Assembly (NCBI RefSeq): GCF_014306625.1
Contig: NZ_JACRYL010000025.1
Location: forward strand, 1-64,000
DNA length: 64,000 nucleotides
DNA from: Pedobacter fastidiosus
GTDB lineage: Bacteria; Bacteroidota; Bacteroidia; Sphingobacteriales; Sphingobacteriaceae
Reading direction: 5' to 3'
Within the stretch, counting starts at the first letter, position 1; the number at the start of each line of letters is the position of its first letter. The notes under the pieces are model-generated. The model saw only the letters and a program-made list of their open reading frames with translations. It ran no database searches and was not told where the DNA came from. Shown here piece after piece: positions 43,621-53,101 of the stretch. The position numbers and the translations under genes were made by a program.

Positions 43621-46131
43621 TTAACTCAATTTTTGTTCCAATGTTGCAATTTCTGGCTGAATGATTTGCCATTTCAGTTGATCCGAACCCGATTCTATGC
43701 CAACCTTTATCTTCGAGCCTTTTTTGAGTGCTCCCGAAATGATGTATTTGGAGATGGGCCGTCGCAGTAAATTCCGGATGATGGCCGATAACTGTCTTGC
43801 ACCGTACTTTGGTGTAAACCCATCCAATGCAATCATTTTCTTGGCATCGTCCGCGATTTCGAATTCGATACCCAATCTGCTCAGAGACTGGATCAGGCTG
43901 TTGAGCTGGATTTCGAAAATCCTTACAACGTTGCTTTCATTGATCGGGGCAAATGGAACGATTTCGGAGATTCTGGCCAGAAACTCGGGACGGAAATGTC
44001 CGGACATTACTTCCATGAGCTGATTGGAAACTGGGACAATACCTTTTCCGATCTGTTCTGCAATCCATTCACTTCCGATGTTGGAGGTGAAAAGAATAAG
44101 TGAGTTGCTGAAATCACCTTCTTTGCCCAACCGGTCGTGCATATGGCCCTCATCGAGAATCTGCAGGAAAGTATCGAAGACGGAAGGGTGTGCCTTTTCG
44201 ATTTCATCGAACAATAGAACAGAATAAGGTTGCTGCCTGATTTTGTTCACCAGCAATCCTCCTTCTTCATAGCCCACATAACCGGGGGGGGCACCATATA
44301 AAAGAGCAGCACTGTGCTCTTCCTTGAATTCCGACATATCAAACCTGATCATGGCTTTTTCATCGTTGAACAAAAACTCCGCAATCGATTTCGCCAGTTC
44401 GGTCTTACCGGTTCCGGTTGGTCCCAGTAAAAAAAACGATCCAATGGGTTGCCCTTTTTTGTTGAGCCCGCTGCGTGATTCCAGAATGGCATCCGAAACG
44501 GCTTTTAAAGCTTGATCCTGACCAACTACACGTTTTTTTAGATATTGCTCCATGTTTAGCAACTTCTCCTTCTCCCCAGCCTGCAATTTACCCATTGGAA
44601 TGCCTGTTTTATAGGCCACAATCGAAGCAATGTCCTGTTTGGTGATGCAGTCACTTTTTTCCAGTGCAAAGGTTTTGAGTTCAGCGAGACTCTGTTGAAT
44701 ATAGCTATGATATTCTTCGGCGGTTTCGAATGCATCGGTTTGCGTTTCATCCGTTAACCTTCCAAGCAGCACTGGGCTGAGTTTGTTCTGTACCAGTGAG
44801 TAAAGCCATTTGTAATCCCCGAACTGATCTTTCTCCGATCCATCTGTTTTCAGCACTTCAAGATCAGCCTCTAAGCTTTCTATAACCAGATCGGAAGTAT
44901 CGTTCATCATTTTCATAGCCGCCATTGTGCGGTCTAAAAGGTCAAATGCAGAATCTGGAAGCCTTCTATCTTTCATGTAACGCTTTGCCAAACGTACGCA
45001 TTCGTCCAGTGCCTCCGGCTCAATGCTCAGCCCATGGTGGGCTTCGTATTTCACGGCCAGCTTTTGCAGCATTTTGATGGTGCTCTCCTCATTTGGCTCA
45101 TTGACCTGAAGCACTTCAAAGCGTCTGCTGAATGCCTGTTCCGGCTCAATAATCTTGCGGTATTCATCGATTGTTGTTGCACCGATTACCGTTATTTCCC
45201 CTCTCGCGAGCTCGGGTTTCAACAAGTTGCCAATACCAGCGCCCAACGGGCCTTTGCTATCCAACAGGGTATGGATCTCATCGATAAAAAGCACTGCCTT
45301 GTCGAACTGTTTGATTTCCTTTATAATATTTTTCAACCGGTCTTCAATTTCCCCCTTATAGGATGCGCCAGCGATTAATGATCCCAGATCAAGTTCAAAA
45401 AGCTGAACGGATTTAAGGCTGTCCGGTACCGCCTGGTTAACTACATCGATTGCGAAACCATCCACTAGAGCAGTTTTCCCTACTCCAGCATCACCCGTAA
45501 GGATTACGTTTGGCTTGGTTCTGCGGCAGAGAATTTCCATCATCATCCTGGTTTCCCTGTCACGTCCGATTATCGGATCGGTTTTGCCGTCCCTGACCAT
45601 CTGCAGCCTGTCCACACAATATTTATAGAGTGCGTTGCCTGTCGTTTTGTGTCCGCCATCAGCTGAATGCTGTTCTGGAGCAACTGCTCTGGCAATTTCT
45701 TCATCCTTTACGTACAGCTCTAAAATCTCCTTTTCCCTTATTGGAAAAGATTTTAACTGATCTACCTGAAAACCAATGCCGGGTTTTGCCAGTGCGGTCA
45801 GCACGCATATCGGCGTGATCAGATCCAGGCCGAGTTTGATGCGTACGTTGTCTGCCTCTTCAAAAATGACGGCAATTTCAGGTGCACCGGTAACAGTGTC
45901 GCTATAACCCGAAGCTTTTTGCTGTTCATCGATCCTAACCTCAGCCCATTCGCTGATGTATTCCTCATCCTTACCGATGGAGGTAATGAAAGACCTTAAG
46001 CCCACATCCTTATGCATGAGCCCTTTGAGTAGATGCGCAGCGGAAAACATTTCGTTCCTGTACTCTTTTGCCAATGACTGGGCAATATGCAGTGCGATCT
46101 TTACCGATTCGCTTAAATTTGTAACTGCCAT
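43621..46131 (-). CDS. tssH: T6SS sheath-recycling AAA+ ATPase ClpV (TssH)
   Basis: 836 aa with a Clp N-domain (residues ~1-150), a first AAA module with Walker A GDAGVGKTALVDG and Walker B VLFIDEIHTL, a middle region, and a second AAA module with LGPTGTGKTELAKS and VLLFDEIEKAHPSV. The arginine-finger region AFSRRFEVLQVNEP is also present. It unfolds contracted TssB/TssC sheaths for reuse. Its place 4 bp after tssR and before tssB supports ClpV rather than the housekeeping ClpB or ClpC. There is no sign of truncation. Confidence 0.95.
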   Translation of the reverse strand: MAVTNLSESVKIALHIAQSLAKEYRNEMFSAAHLLKGLMHKDVGLRSFITSIGKDEEYISEWAEVRIDEQQKASGYSDTVTGAPEIAVIFEEADNVRIKLGLDLITPICVLTALAKPGIGFQVDQLKSFPIREKEILELYVKDEEIARAVAPEQHSADGGHKTTGNALYKYCVDRLQMVRDGKTDPIIGRDRETRMMMEILCRRTKPNVILTGDAGVGKTALVDGFAIDVVNQAVPDSLKSVQLFELDLGSLIAGASYKGEIEDRLKNIIKEIKQFDKAVLFIDEIHTLLDSKGPLGAGIGNLLKPELARGEITVIGATTIDEYRKIIEPEQAFSRRFEVLQVNEPNEESTIKMLQKLAVKYEAHHGLSIEPEALDECVRLAKRYMKDRRLPDSAFDLLDRTMAAMKMMNDTSDLVIESLEADLEVLKTDGSEKDQFGDYKWLYSLVQNKLSPVLLGRLTDETQTDAFETAEEYHSYIQQSLAELKTFALEKSDCITKQDIASIVAYKTGIPMGKLQAGEKEKLLNMEQYLKKRVVGQDQALKAVSDAILESRSGLNKKGQPIGSFFLLGPTGTGKTELAKSIAEFLFNDEKAMIRFDMSEFKEEHSAALLYGAPPGYVGYEEGGLLVNKIRQQPYSVLLFDEIEKAHPSVFDTFLQILDEGHMHDRLGKEGDFSNSLILFTSNIGSEWIAEQIGKGIVPVSNQLMEVMSGHFRPEFLARISEIVPFAPINESNVVRIFEIQLNSLIQSLSRLGIEFEIADDAKKMIALDGFTPKYGARQLSAIIRNLLRRPISKYIISGALKKGSKIKVGIESGSDQLKWQIIQPEIATLEQKLS

Positions 46132-46135
46132 GTGC

Positions 46136-48511
46136 CTAATTTATTTTCGGTGTAACTGCCGGATTAAAGTTCTCTTCGGTGATGTAGTAATACAACTTGC
46201 CATTAGAAACAAATTGTTGCTCGATCTGAGTGGCTCTTTTGATCTGCTGGACAGACTGACCAAGCAATTTGATGTAGTTTTCGAACTGGTCCAAAGGCAT
46301 TTTTGATGCGTTATTCAGATCACCAACCGTATATTGGCTAAGAAACTCATTGTTCAAGGGAAGTCCGGTAACCAACTTTAAATAATTGGCCAGGCTCATC
46401 GATCTAATTTCGCTCGATGATACCCTCATGCCCAGAAGCTGTTTTGGCAACCTCACATAATTTTTAACCAGCTTACCCCGGAAAGAAGATTGATCGGCCT
46501 GCAGATTCTGCCCAAGCATGATTGAAAACACATCTGTAATCTGCCTATATTCCATGTTGTTGAGCACGATTGCATATTGAAGTACCGATCGATTTTTGAT
46601 GATCAGGCCAGCGGGGAGACTTGCAGTACTGTAATATTTGAATGAATTGTGAGGCATACGGTCAGCCACTTCGGCACCTACAGGCTGAGGCAGCAAACTC
46701 TCTACATGCTCAGAAAGATTTTTGCGTGAAATACCTGTTAAGCGGAATGCACTGTCCAATGAGCTGATCTGGTTGTAAATATCTAAATTGGTCTCTTTGA
46801 CAAAACGGCGTAGCGAAATGGTCATACTCTGGTTTGAGTTTACCGTTCCCTTAGTTGGGAAAACCACCCCACCCTGAATCAAACTATTATTGGGATAATC
46901 TAGGTAATAGGAAATCGAATCTTGAAGGCTTGTATTGTAAGGTTGAAAGCTTTTTAGCCCCTCGCCCTTTACCATTGTGTTTTTTCTGTACTCCGCAGCG
47001 CGAATGGCAGATTCAGACACTAGTTTTCGGGACTGGATTACAAAATCGTTGAAAGCCGGATTATAATCGCTGTAGACCTGCAAGGCTAAGATTCTGGCAT
47101 CCGCAAGCGCTACCTGCTCGCTCAATTCATTGATAAGGTAATTATTGGTACCTCCGGCATTTCCGGTACTGCCTACCAGAATAAGAAGATTGGTTTCATT
47201 CTTCTTTGCCTTAAAAAGATTCAATCCTGCCTTAACTGCACTAAATACAGGCTCTTCGGCAATCACGCCATTGCACTTAACGGTATTTTTGGCCTCGTTT
47301 GATAAAAAGGTCATCAGCTGACGGTAATCATTCTGGATCGGACTGGACAGAATTCCTTTTATCGGACAACCCTCATCACCTCTGTAAACTACTCCTCCGT
47401 AACTTACTCTGGTACCCTTTCCAAAATCGCCCATAATGTTTTCAAATGAGGCGATCGTATTGGTCATACCCGAAAAATATTTGGTCATCGAACTTCCGCC
47501 GTCAACCACAAAAACCACATTGATCTTCGTTTTATTTTTACGGAGCGCTAGATAATCCTGATAAGAAAGTGCAGACCCATTAATGGTCAGTATTTTATTG
47601 TCTGTTTTATTATATACATCAGTAGCAACACCTACAGCTAAATTGCCTTCGTTTTCTGAAATCACAGGGAGGCTTCTCAAAATCACATTTTCTGCCGGTA
47701 ATAATGGGTCAACAACAAATGGAGTTCCTTTTTGCATTCCATTCTTTATGGCTGTAGCTGTTGAATCATCAAGATCGTAATTGCCAGGTCTGATCGAGGT
47801 GATGTATAACCGGTCTCCCCAACTGTGTATGGTTTCGGCCGAGACCCATCCATAAACACTTTTCCGGGCAGAATCTGCAAATAACTGGTCGTCGGAACCG
47901 ATCAGGTATTTTTTTTCATCCTCAGATTTTTTGTAAATATACGCAATCTCATGAAGTCTTACCTTGGTTCTTCTGTCTTTAAGTTCGGGCGTGCTGTAAA
48001 CTAGAATGGAATCTGTCGTGTCAAAATAAAACTTTGGCTCGGTGAGCGGATTTTTTCCGTTAACAATTCCAATCGCCTTTTCTGCATAACCTGTTTTTTG
48101 GTTGGAGAAAGCCCGTTGCCAAAGAAGCAACTTGGATTTTGAAATCCATCCATAGCTAATTGCGCTTTTTTTATCGTTGATCTTTCTTCCCCTGATCATT
48201 CCAGCTTTGTATTTGATCAGCTTTAGATAGCCGTTTTCTTCCTTTGAGACATAAAATGGCTCCATAAAGCTAATTTTTTTCATCATCAGGCTTCCACCGG
48301 GCGAGGTTGTGGTGTAATTATCCTCACGATCTGAGAATACAATCCAGGGCAAGCTGCTGCTGCTGGTGTTCTCATTAATGTTGATGGTTTCTGCCGGCCT
48401 TTCGTAAGACCTGGGCATATATTTAACTTTTTTCCCAAATGAAGCGGGCGACTGAGCAAAGGCAGACGATATTCCCAAAAACAGGATGGTTAACGCATAA
48501 TATTTTTTCAT
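46136..48511 (-). CDS. tssR: T6SS subtype iii protein TssR
   Basis: 791 aa with a signal peptide (MKKYYALTILFLGISSAFAQ), so it is periplasmic. An SH3-like N-terminal half is suggested by EPFYVSKEENGYLKLIKY and GWISKSKLLLW. A von Willebrand A-like domain is at ~340-510 (INVVFVVDGGSSMTKYFSGM, with the DxGSS-type metal site). TssR is a component unique to the Bacteroidetes T6SS; with TssN, TssO, TssP and TssQ it stands in for the missing TssJLM membrane complex. It precedes tssH by 4 bp. Confidence 0.92.
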   Translation of the reverse strand: MKKYYALTILFLGISSAFAQSPASFGKKVKYMPRSYERPAETININENTSSSSLPWIVFSDREDNYTTTSPGGSLMMKKISFMEPFYVSKEENGYLKLIKYKAGMIRGRKINDKKSAISYGWISKSKLLLWQRAFSNQKTGYAEKAIGIVNGKNPLTEPKFYFDTTDSILVYSTPELKDRRTKVRLHEIAYIYKKSEDEKKYLIGSDDQLFADSARKSVYGWVSAETIHSWGDRLYITSIRPGNYDLDDSTATAIKNGMQKGTPFVVDPLLPAENVILRSLPVISENEGNLAVGVATDVYNKTDNKILTINGSALSYQDYLALRKNKTKINVVFVVDGGSSMTKYFSGMTNTIASFENIMGDFGKGTRVSYGGVVYRGDEGCPIKGILSSPIQNDYRQLMTFLSNEAKNTVKCNGVIAEEPVFSAVKAGLNLFKAKKNETNLLILVGSTGNAGGTNNYLINELSEQVALADARILALQVYSDYNPAFNDFVIQSRKLVSESAIRAAEYRKNTMVKGEGLKSFQPYNTSLQDSISYYLDYPNNSLIQGGVVFPTKGTVNSNQSMTISLRRFVKETNLDIYNQISSLDSAFRLTGISRKNLSEHVESLLPQPVGAEVADRMPHNSFKYYSTASLPAGLIIKNRSVLQYAIVLNNMEYRQITDVFSIMLGQNLQADQSSFRGKLVKNYVRLPKQLLGMRVSSSEIRSMSLANYLKLVTGLPLNNEFLSQYTVGDLNNASKMPLDQFENYIKLLGQSVQQIKRATQIEQQFVSNGKLYYYITEENFNPAVTPKIN

Positions 48512-48553
48512 AGTAAGTGTAGATGAGCTTTAGAATTAGGTTGAAATGTTAAT

Positions 48554-49534
48554 CTATCTTGTTTTTGCCGGTGTTTCTGCCGAAGTTGCCGCAGCAGGTT
48601 GAGCAGCTCCCGAATGCTGCTTAATGTTCAGTAAACTGGCACAGCTTGAGTTTGGCTTGATGGTTAACTGCGCTTCATCTACAGCAATTTCGCCTCCAAA
48701 TGTCAGCCCCATGCAGTATGAATATATATCGGTCTGTTTTTTCTTACCGTTCATTTCTACATTGACAGTTACCTTCTCGTTGTTGCACATGTACTTGCGG
48801 ATAAGGTAATAATAATTTGAATTAAAATCGGCACCGTTGGCTATTGCCTGTAACCTGGCTCTGATATCATCGATCGTTTTTCTTTCCCCATCTCCGGGTG
48901 CAACCAGATCTTCCACGATCTCGGCATTTGGATCGGTAATCAAAACCGTTAGATAGGCAGGTTTCCTGCTTTTATCTGATCGGAGGCGTACAACATATTT
49001 TCCCGGTGCCCGATATGTATACAAAGCTGTTTTTCCTTTAACATCCACCCGGCCGGTCTCGCCAAATGACCATTCAAAATCTTTGCCTTCCCCATCGCCT
49101 TCAAGTCTGATTTCTTCGTTGACCAGTCCAGCAGTTGGGCCACTAATGGTTAGCACACTGTCTACAGCGGCTGCCTTGACCGTGTCTCTTACCGTTATTG
49201 GGAATTCCTGGCGGAGTTCGCCATCAACAGTCAAGCGCACAATGTAGGTATCGGGTTTGGTGTAGTGGTAAGCCCCTGTTTTTGTAGTGGCTTTTGCACC
49301 ATTGCCAAATTCCCACAGCCATTTTGAGGCTTTGGGGGTATTGTCTGTAAATACCAGATTTTCATTTAAATAAATTTCGTCTTTGAGAATCCTTGCATCA
49401 ATTGCACGTTTTTCGAACAATGAACTTTTAAACAAAAAAATAAGACCTGTTAACAGCAGTACAGCCAATAGGATGTAAAGTATAACATATCCCTGCGAAT
49501 TTGAGCTGATCTGCTTGGTGTTGGTTTCGGACAT
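48554..49534 (-). CDS. tssP: T6SS subtype iii protein TssP (PKD-domain membrane protein)
   Basis: 326 aa. A single membrane helix is at residues ~16-35 (YVILYILLAVLLLTGLIFLF). Two PKD-like beta-sandwich domains follow (SKWLWEFGNGAKATTKTGAYHYTKPDTYIVRLTVDG; DFEWSFGETGRVDVKGKTALYTYRAPGKYVVRL). The C-terminal domain has MCNNEKVTVNVEMNGKKKQT. Topology is cytoplasmic N-terminus and periplasmic PKD domains. TssP belongs to the Bacteroidetes membrane complex. It is located between the tssO-like gene and tssR. Confidence 0.88.
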   Translation of the reverse strand: MSETNTKQISSNSQGYVILYILLAVLLLTGLIFLFKSSLFEKRAIDARILKDEIYLNENLVFTDNTPKASKWLWEFGNGAKATTKTGAYHYTKPDTYIVRLTVDGELRQEFPITVRDTVKAAAVDSVLTISGPTAGLVNEEIRLEGDGEGKDFEWSFGETGRVDVKGKTALYTYRAPGKYVVRLRSDKSRKPAYLTVLITDPNAEIVEDLVAPGDGERKTIDDIRARLQAIANGADFNSNYYYLIRKYMCNNEKVTVNVEMNGKKKQTDIYSYCMGLTFGGEIAVDEAQLTIKPNSSCASLLNIKQHSGAAQPAAATSAETPAKTR

Positions 49535-49563
49535 AGGTAGCGTTTTTGATGGGTTTTTGGGTT

Positions 49564-50049
49564 TTATCTTGCAGAAATTGTTTGCTGTAACTGGCGCCTG
49601 TTGGTAATGCAGTCGTCCAGTTGTCTTTTATGCAACTCTATATCTGAAATGTTTCTGTTTTGTTCCTGCCTATCGTAAAATAGCCGGTCGTACAACTGTG
49701 CAGTTTGCACAAAAATCTTATATCGGGAATCGGATGCTTTACGGTCAAACGCGGCTCGGATCGAACCCAGCGAAAGTTGAATATCATTTTTCAAAAAAAC
49801 TGCCTGTACGTTTGGGTTATAACGGGTAATCTGTTTGAAAGTGGTATCAACTGTAGGCATCGTTTCCTTAACCATATTCTCGAAAGCTTCATTCTCGTTA
49901 ATCTTCACCTCAAGGTCCGCTTTTGAAATCTCGTAACGCGACTGGCCACTGTAGAAAATCCCAAAGCTTAAAAGCCCGATGGTTAAAATAAATAGCGCCA
50001 CAAAAAACATGAACTGTTCACGCCTTTCTTTTATACTTAATTTTATCAT
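49564..50049 (-). CDS. TssO-like T6SS inner-membrane protein
   Basis: 161 aa. One N-terminal membrane helix (residues ~14-32, FMFFVALFILTIGLLSFGIFY) is followed by a helical periplasmic part (SKADLEVKINENEAFENMVKETM, QLYDRLFYDRQEQNRNISDIELHKRQLDDC). Its architecture parallels the neighbouring TssO: short cytosolic start, one helix, periplasmic coiled coil ending in a Cys-containing segment. It lies between tssO (9 bp) and tssP (29 bp). It is either a second TssO paralogue or a distinct subunit. Confidence 0.78.
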   Translation of the reverse strand: MIKLSIKERREQFMFFVALFILTIGLLSFGIFYSGQSRYEISKADLEVKINENEAFENMVKETMPTVDTTFKQITRYNPNVQAVFLKNDIQLSLGSIRAAFDRKASDSRYKIFVQTAQLYDRLFYDRQEQNRNISDIELHKRQLDDCITNRRQLQQTISAR

Positions 50050-50058
50050 AATGCTTAA

Positions 50059-50580
50059 TTATCGGCCATATCTGCCATTCCTTATCTTATTGGCCGCAGA
50101 TTGATTTGCACGTTGGCAATCATTAATCTGTTCTTTATATCTTTGGATATCGCCTCTGGATTTTATAAGTGAATCCTGTAAATCGGCCATCGCACCCACG
50201 TTATTGTTTATTTTTTCATACAGATCGAAGCTGGCACTAACCTCCGGTTTTTTGGAGATAAGATCTTTGATCCTGTTATTGGAAGTTTGGATATCATTGA
50301 GCAAAATGCCCTGTTTGCTCATCTCATTGGCATTATAGTCACGATATTGGGCGAGTTCCTTAAATCGGACCAGAATGAGATCAAAATTGGTGTTGATGTC
50401 CTTTCTCAAGTAAGAAAGTTTTTCGCTTTCTTTTACTTTTTTATCGAGCAGGGTATATTCAAAGTCAGAAGCTGCAAAAAAGAGATAGATGCAGACAAGG
50501 GAGAAAAGCGTTAAAAAAACAAAGTTCAAGATGAACCTAATATAGGAACTTCTAATTTCGATGGCGTTAATGGGTTTCAT
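50059..50580 (-). CDS. tssO: T6SS subtype iii protein TssO
   Basis: 173 aa from ATG 50580 (MKPINAIEIRSSYIRFILNF, the typical TssO start); the open frame extends 22 codons further without support. One membrane helix is at residues ~15-37, followed by a periplasmic coiled coil (SDFEYTLLDKKVKESEKLSYL, LILVRFKELAQYRDYNANEMSKQ). TssO is a membrane-complex subunit of Bacteroidetes T6SS. It is the first gene of the core minus-strand operon, divergent from tssE. Confidence 0.85.
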   Translation of the reverse strand: MKPINAIEIRSSYIRFILNFVFLTLFSLVCIYLFFAASDFEYTLLDKKVKESEKLSYLRKDINTNFDLILVRFKELAQYRDYNANEMSKQGILLNDIQTSNNRIKDLISKKPEVSASFDLYEKINNNVGAMADLQDSLIKSRGDIQRYKEQINDCQRANQSAANKIRNGRYGR

Positions 50581-50754
50581 AGGTTGTAATGGTTCACATA
50601 GTACTGGTCTAATAATTAATTCGACAATCAACCTCACTAAAACCACACAACCGTGTCAAATCAACATTCTACAATAACAATTTTTAATATTCGTTGTTTG
50701 GTTACTTAAACGATTTATTTAAATTACTTTTATCAAACTTTAAGCCAAACCTCT
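50581..50754. promoter_or_regulatory. Divergent promoter region of the two main T6SS operons
   Basis: The 174-nt gap between tssO (minus) and tssE (plus) must carry both promoters. For tssE, TACTTTTA (50725-50732) is a near match to TAnnTTTG, with TTTG at 50697-50700 as possible -33, although the 24-nt spacing is long. I see no clear box for tssO. Confidence 0.4.
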
Positions 50755-51189
50755 ATGTCTGAAAAATTTTTCAACAAACCCTTCAGATTAAACTCCGTTC
50801 TTTCGGGTGCTGGTCTTCAGGCAACTGATCTGGGAAAATCAATCTCGAATCACATTGAGCTTATAATTTTCACACGATATGGTGAACATCGGTACCATAA
50901 CAATTTCGGATGCGAAATATGGGACCTGGATTTTGAATTAATTGTAAGTGAGAGCATTTGGGAGGAAAAATTCCGTAAATCGCTTCTAAAGTCCATTACG
51001 GATCATGAGTTCCGAATCTACGGTACATCAGTACATATACACATAACAGAAGTAGAAAACGTCTATCCCTTACGCAAGATTACGGAGATCAAAAAAAAGG
51101 TAGACATCAGTGTTAGGGCACTAATAAAAACCACAGGTGAAAAATATTTTTTCAATACCGCTTTATTCCTCAGTCCCTTATCAACATAA
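50755..51189 (+). CDS. tssE: T6SS baseplate subunit TssE (gp25-like)
   Basis: 144 aa. The gp25/GPW fold is marked by LIIFTRYGEHRYHNNFGCEIWDLDFE and the C-terminal strand KKVDISVRALIKTTGEKYFF. TssE belongs to the baseplate wedge, where it initiates sheath polymerisation. It starts the plus-strand baseplate operon, 25 bp before tssF. Confidence 0.93.
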   Translation: MSEKFFNKPFRLNSVLSGAGLQATDLGKSISNHIELIIFTRYGEHRYHNNFGCEIWDLDFELIVSESIWEEKFRKSLLKSITDHEFRIYGTSVHIHITEVENVYPLRKITEIKKKVDISVRALIKTTGEKYFFNTALFLSPLST

Positions 51190-51214
51190 ATAAAACGCCC
51201 CAAATACACTACAC

Positions 51215-53080
51215 ATGAAACCAGTATTTTATTCATCAAAAGATGAGATCCGCAATAGAATATTAAAGAATGCAGAAGATTTCTGGAACATCAAAGACAG
51301 CAATGATTTCGATCCATTAGTGAAACTGATCATTGAAGCCCTCAGTAACGAACTCTTCAATGTGGCAAATGATGTAAAAAATCTCGAAAATAGAATCTTC
51401 GACAAGATCAGTCGTATCCTTGCACCCGATCATTTGACCTCGTCATTACCTGCCCATGCCATAATGCACGCCAGACCGACAGAAGATGAGGATTATCTTT
51501 CGCCTTATCATCAATTTGCCTTTAAGAAAGATTTGCAGCTGGAGAACGATATCGTAAAGAAAACAGACATTTTTTTCAGCCCATTGCACGCAGTAAAGGT
51601 GCTTAATGCATCGGTGAAATACATAGCCACCGGAACAAACCTTTTTGCCGTAGAAAAGTTCGGCAGACAGCCTGCTCTAAATACGCTTCCCGGGTTTTCA
51701 ATCGCTCAGAATACGATTTATATCGGATTTGAAGGGATAAAAAACTGGATGGACTTCAACAAGCTCAGTCTGTTTTTCGATTGGAAAAATTATTCCGTTC
51801 CCGAAAATACCTATGATCTTTTAGCTTTGGGGAAATGGTTTTACAAGGATAATGAACTTGTAGCTTACACCGAAAGATTTATGGACGAGCCTCTGACAGG
51901 CAAAATTGAGGCGCCATTTCATCATAAGCAACTTTTAAACCTGATCAAGGCCGACGTGCTGCAGTTTTACAGCAACAGATTTATTACCCTTGCCGATTTG
52001 AACGATTTTAATATCGGTGAGCATAAGGAAATGCCTTATGACTTTTCCGATCTTTTTCAACAGGCCGATCTGGATCGTATTGGCGGAGAAATAAAATGGT
52101 TGAAGGTGATTTTCCCTGCAGCCATCACTCAGGAAATGCTAAATGAGCTTCACATTCACATCAATGCATTTCCGGTTGTCAATAAAAGACTAAGTCAGAT
52201 CAAGCATCGGCTTAAAACAATGAATAATGTAGTGCCGATAAAAACAGAGGCATTTGACCAAATGCTTGCTGTAGAAAATCTTAAAGACAATAAGGGAAAA
52301 AGCTATAATGAAATTCCCTATACCAACGAGAACGAAAAAGGCGATGGGTCTTTCTCCATACGGTATGGAGGAACAGAACGTTTCGACACCAGAAATGCCA
52401 AAGAACTGGTAGATTATCTATTTGAACTGCTAAGAGATGAGAAAGCGGCTTTTTCTGTATACGGCCCTGATTTTTTAAACACAATGCTTAAAAATCTTGA
52501 ACAGAACATTGCACTGATCGAACAAAAAAACCGATCTGCACTAAAGGACATCAAAGATTTGCCAAGCTATATTGTATTGAGGCCGATCGATGATGCTGAT
52601 ATTTTATTTTTGGACATCTGGGTTACACAGGCAGAAGAAGCCAACCACATCAATGCGGGCAGCCGCCTAGTCGTTTATGGCAACAACAAGGTTAATCCAG
52701 AAAGTATCTTTCTGCTGAGCCAGTCTAAAGGAGGTCGGTCAAAGCTGAATGCGGCCAACAGGGTACAAGCTTATAAATATGGATTAACCACGGCAGATCG
52801 TGTAATAAGTAAAGCGGACGTAACTAATTTTTGTCGTTACGAACTCGGCCAAAAGCTTAAAAGCATCACACTTGTCAAAGGTATTATGATGGATAACAAG
52901 CCAAATGCGGGGTTTATCAAAACAACGGATATTGTCATTGAACCAGCAGATAATCTTAAGCTGACCAGAGCAGATTGGACTGAATTATTAGCCCTCACCC
53001 TGTCCAAACTAAAGTTGCGCAGTACAATGAACGTGCACTATCGAATGATGTTAAAGGATTCTGTTTATTTAATGGGCTAA
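51215..53080 (+). CDS. tssF: T6SS baseplate subunit TssF
   Basis: 621 aa. TssF phrases are the N-terminal IRNRILKNAEDFWNIKDSNDFDP and ALSNELFNVANDV, and then DHLTSSLPAHAIMHARP, the wedge-protein signature. The C-terminal SRLVVYGNNKVNPESIFLLSQSKGGRS is a further beta-rich domain. TssF with TssE, TssG and TssK forms the baseplate. It ends 21 bp before the end of tssG on the opposite strand. Confidence 0.93.
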   Translation: MKPVFYSSKDEIRNRILKNAEDFWNIKDSNDFDPLVKLIIEALSNELFNVANDVKNLENRIFDKISRILAPDHLTSSLPAHAIMHARPTEDEDYLSPYHQFAFKKDLQLENDIVKKTDIFFSPLHAVKVLNASVKYIATGTNLFAVEKFGRQPALNTLPGFSIAQNTIYIGFEGIKNWMDFNKLSLFFDWKNYSVPENTYDLLALGKWFYKDNELVAYTERFMDEPLTGKIEAPFHHKQLLNLIKADVLQFYSNRFITLADLNDFNIGEHKEMPYDFSDLFQQADLDRIGGEIKWLKVIFPAAITQEMLNELHIHINAFPVVNKRLSQIKHRLKTMNNVVPIKTEAFDQMLAVENLKDNKGKSYNEIPYTNENEKGDGSFSIRYGGTERFDTRNAKELVDYLFELLRDEKAAFSVYGPDFLNTMLKNLEQNIALIEQKNRSALKDIKDLPSYIVLRPIDDADILFLDIWVTQAEEANHINAGSRLVVYGNNKVNPESIFLLSQSKGGRSKLNAANRVQAYKYGLTTADRVISKADVTNFCRYELGQKLKSITLVKGIMMDNKPNAGFIKTTDIVIEPADNLKLTRADWTELLALTLSKLKLRSTMNVHYRMMLKDSVYLMG

Positions 53081-53101
53081 CGGGATAGCTTGAATAGATC
53101 C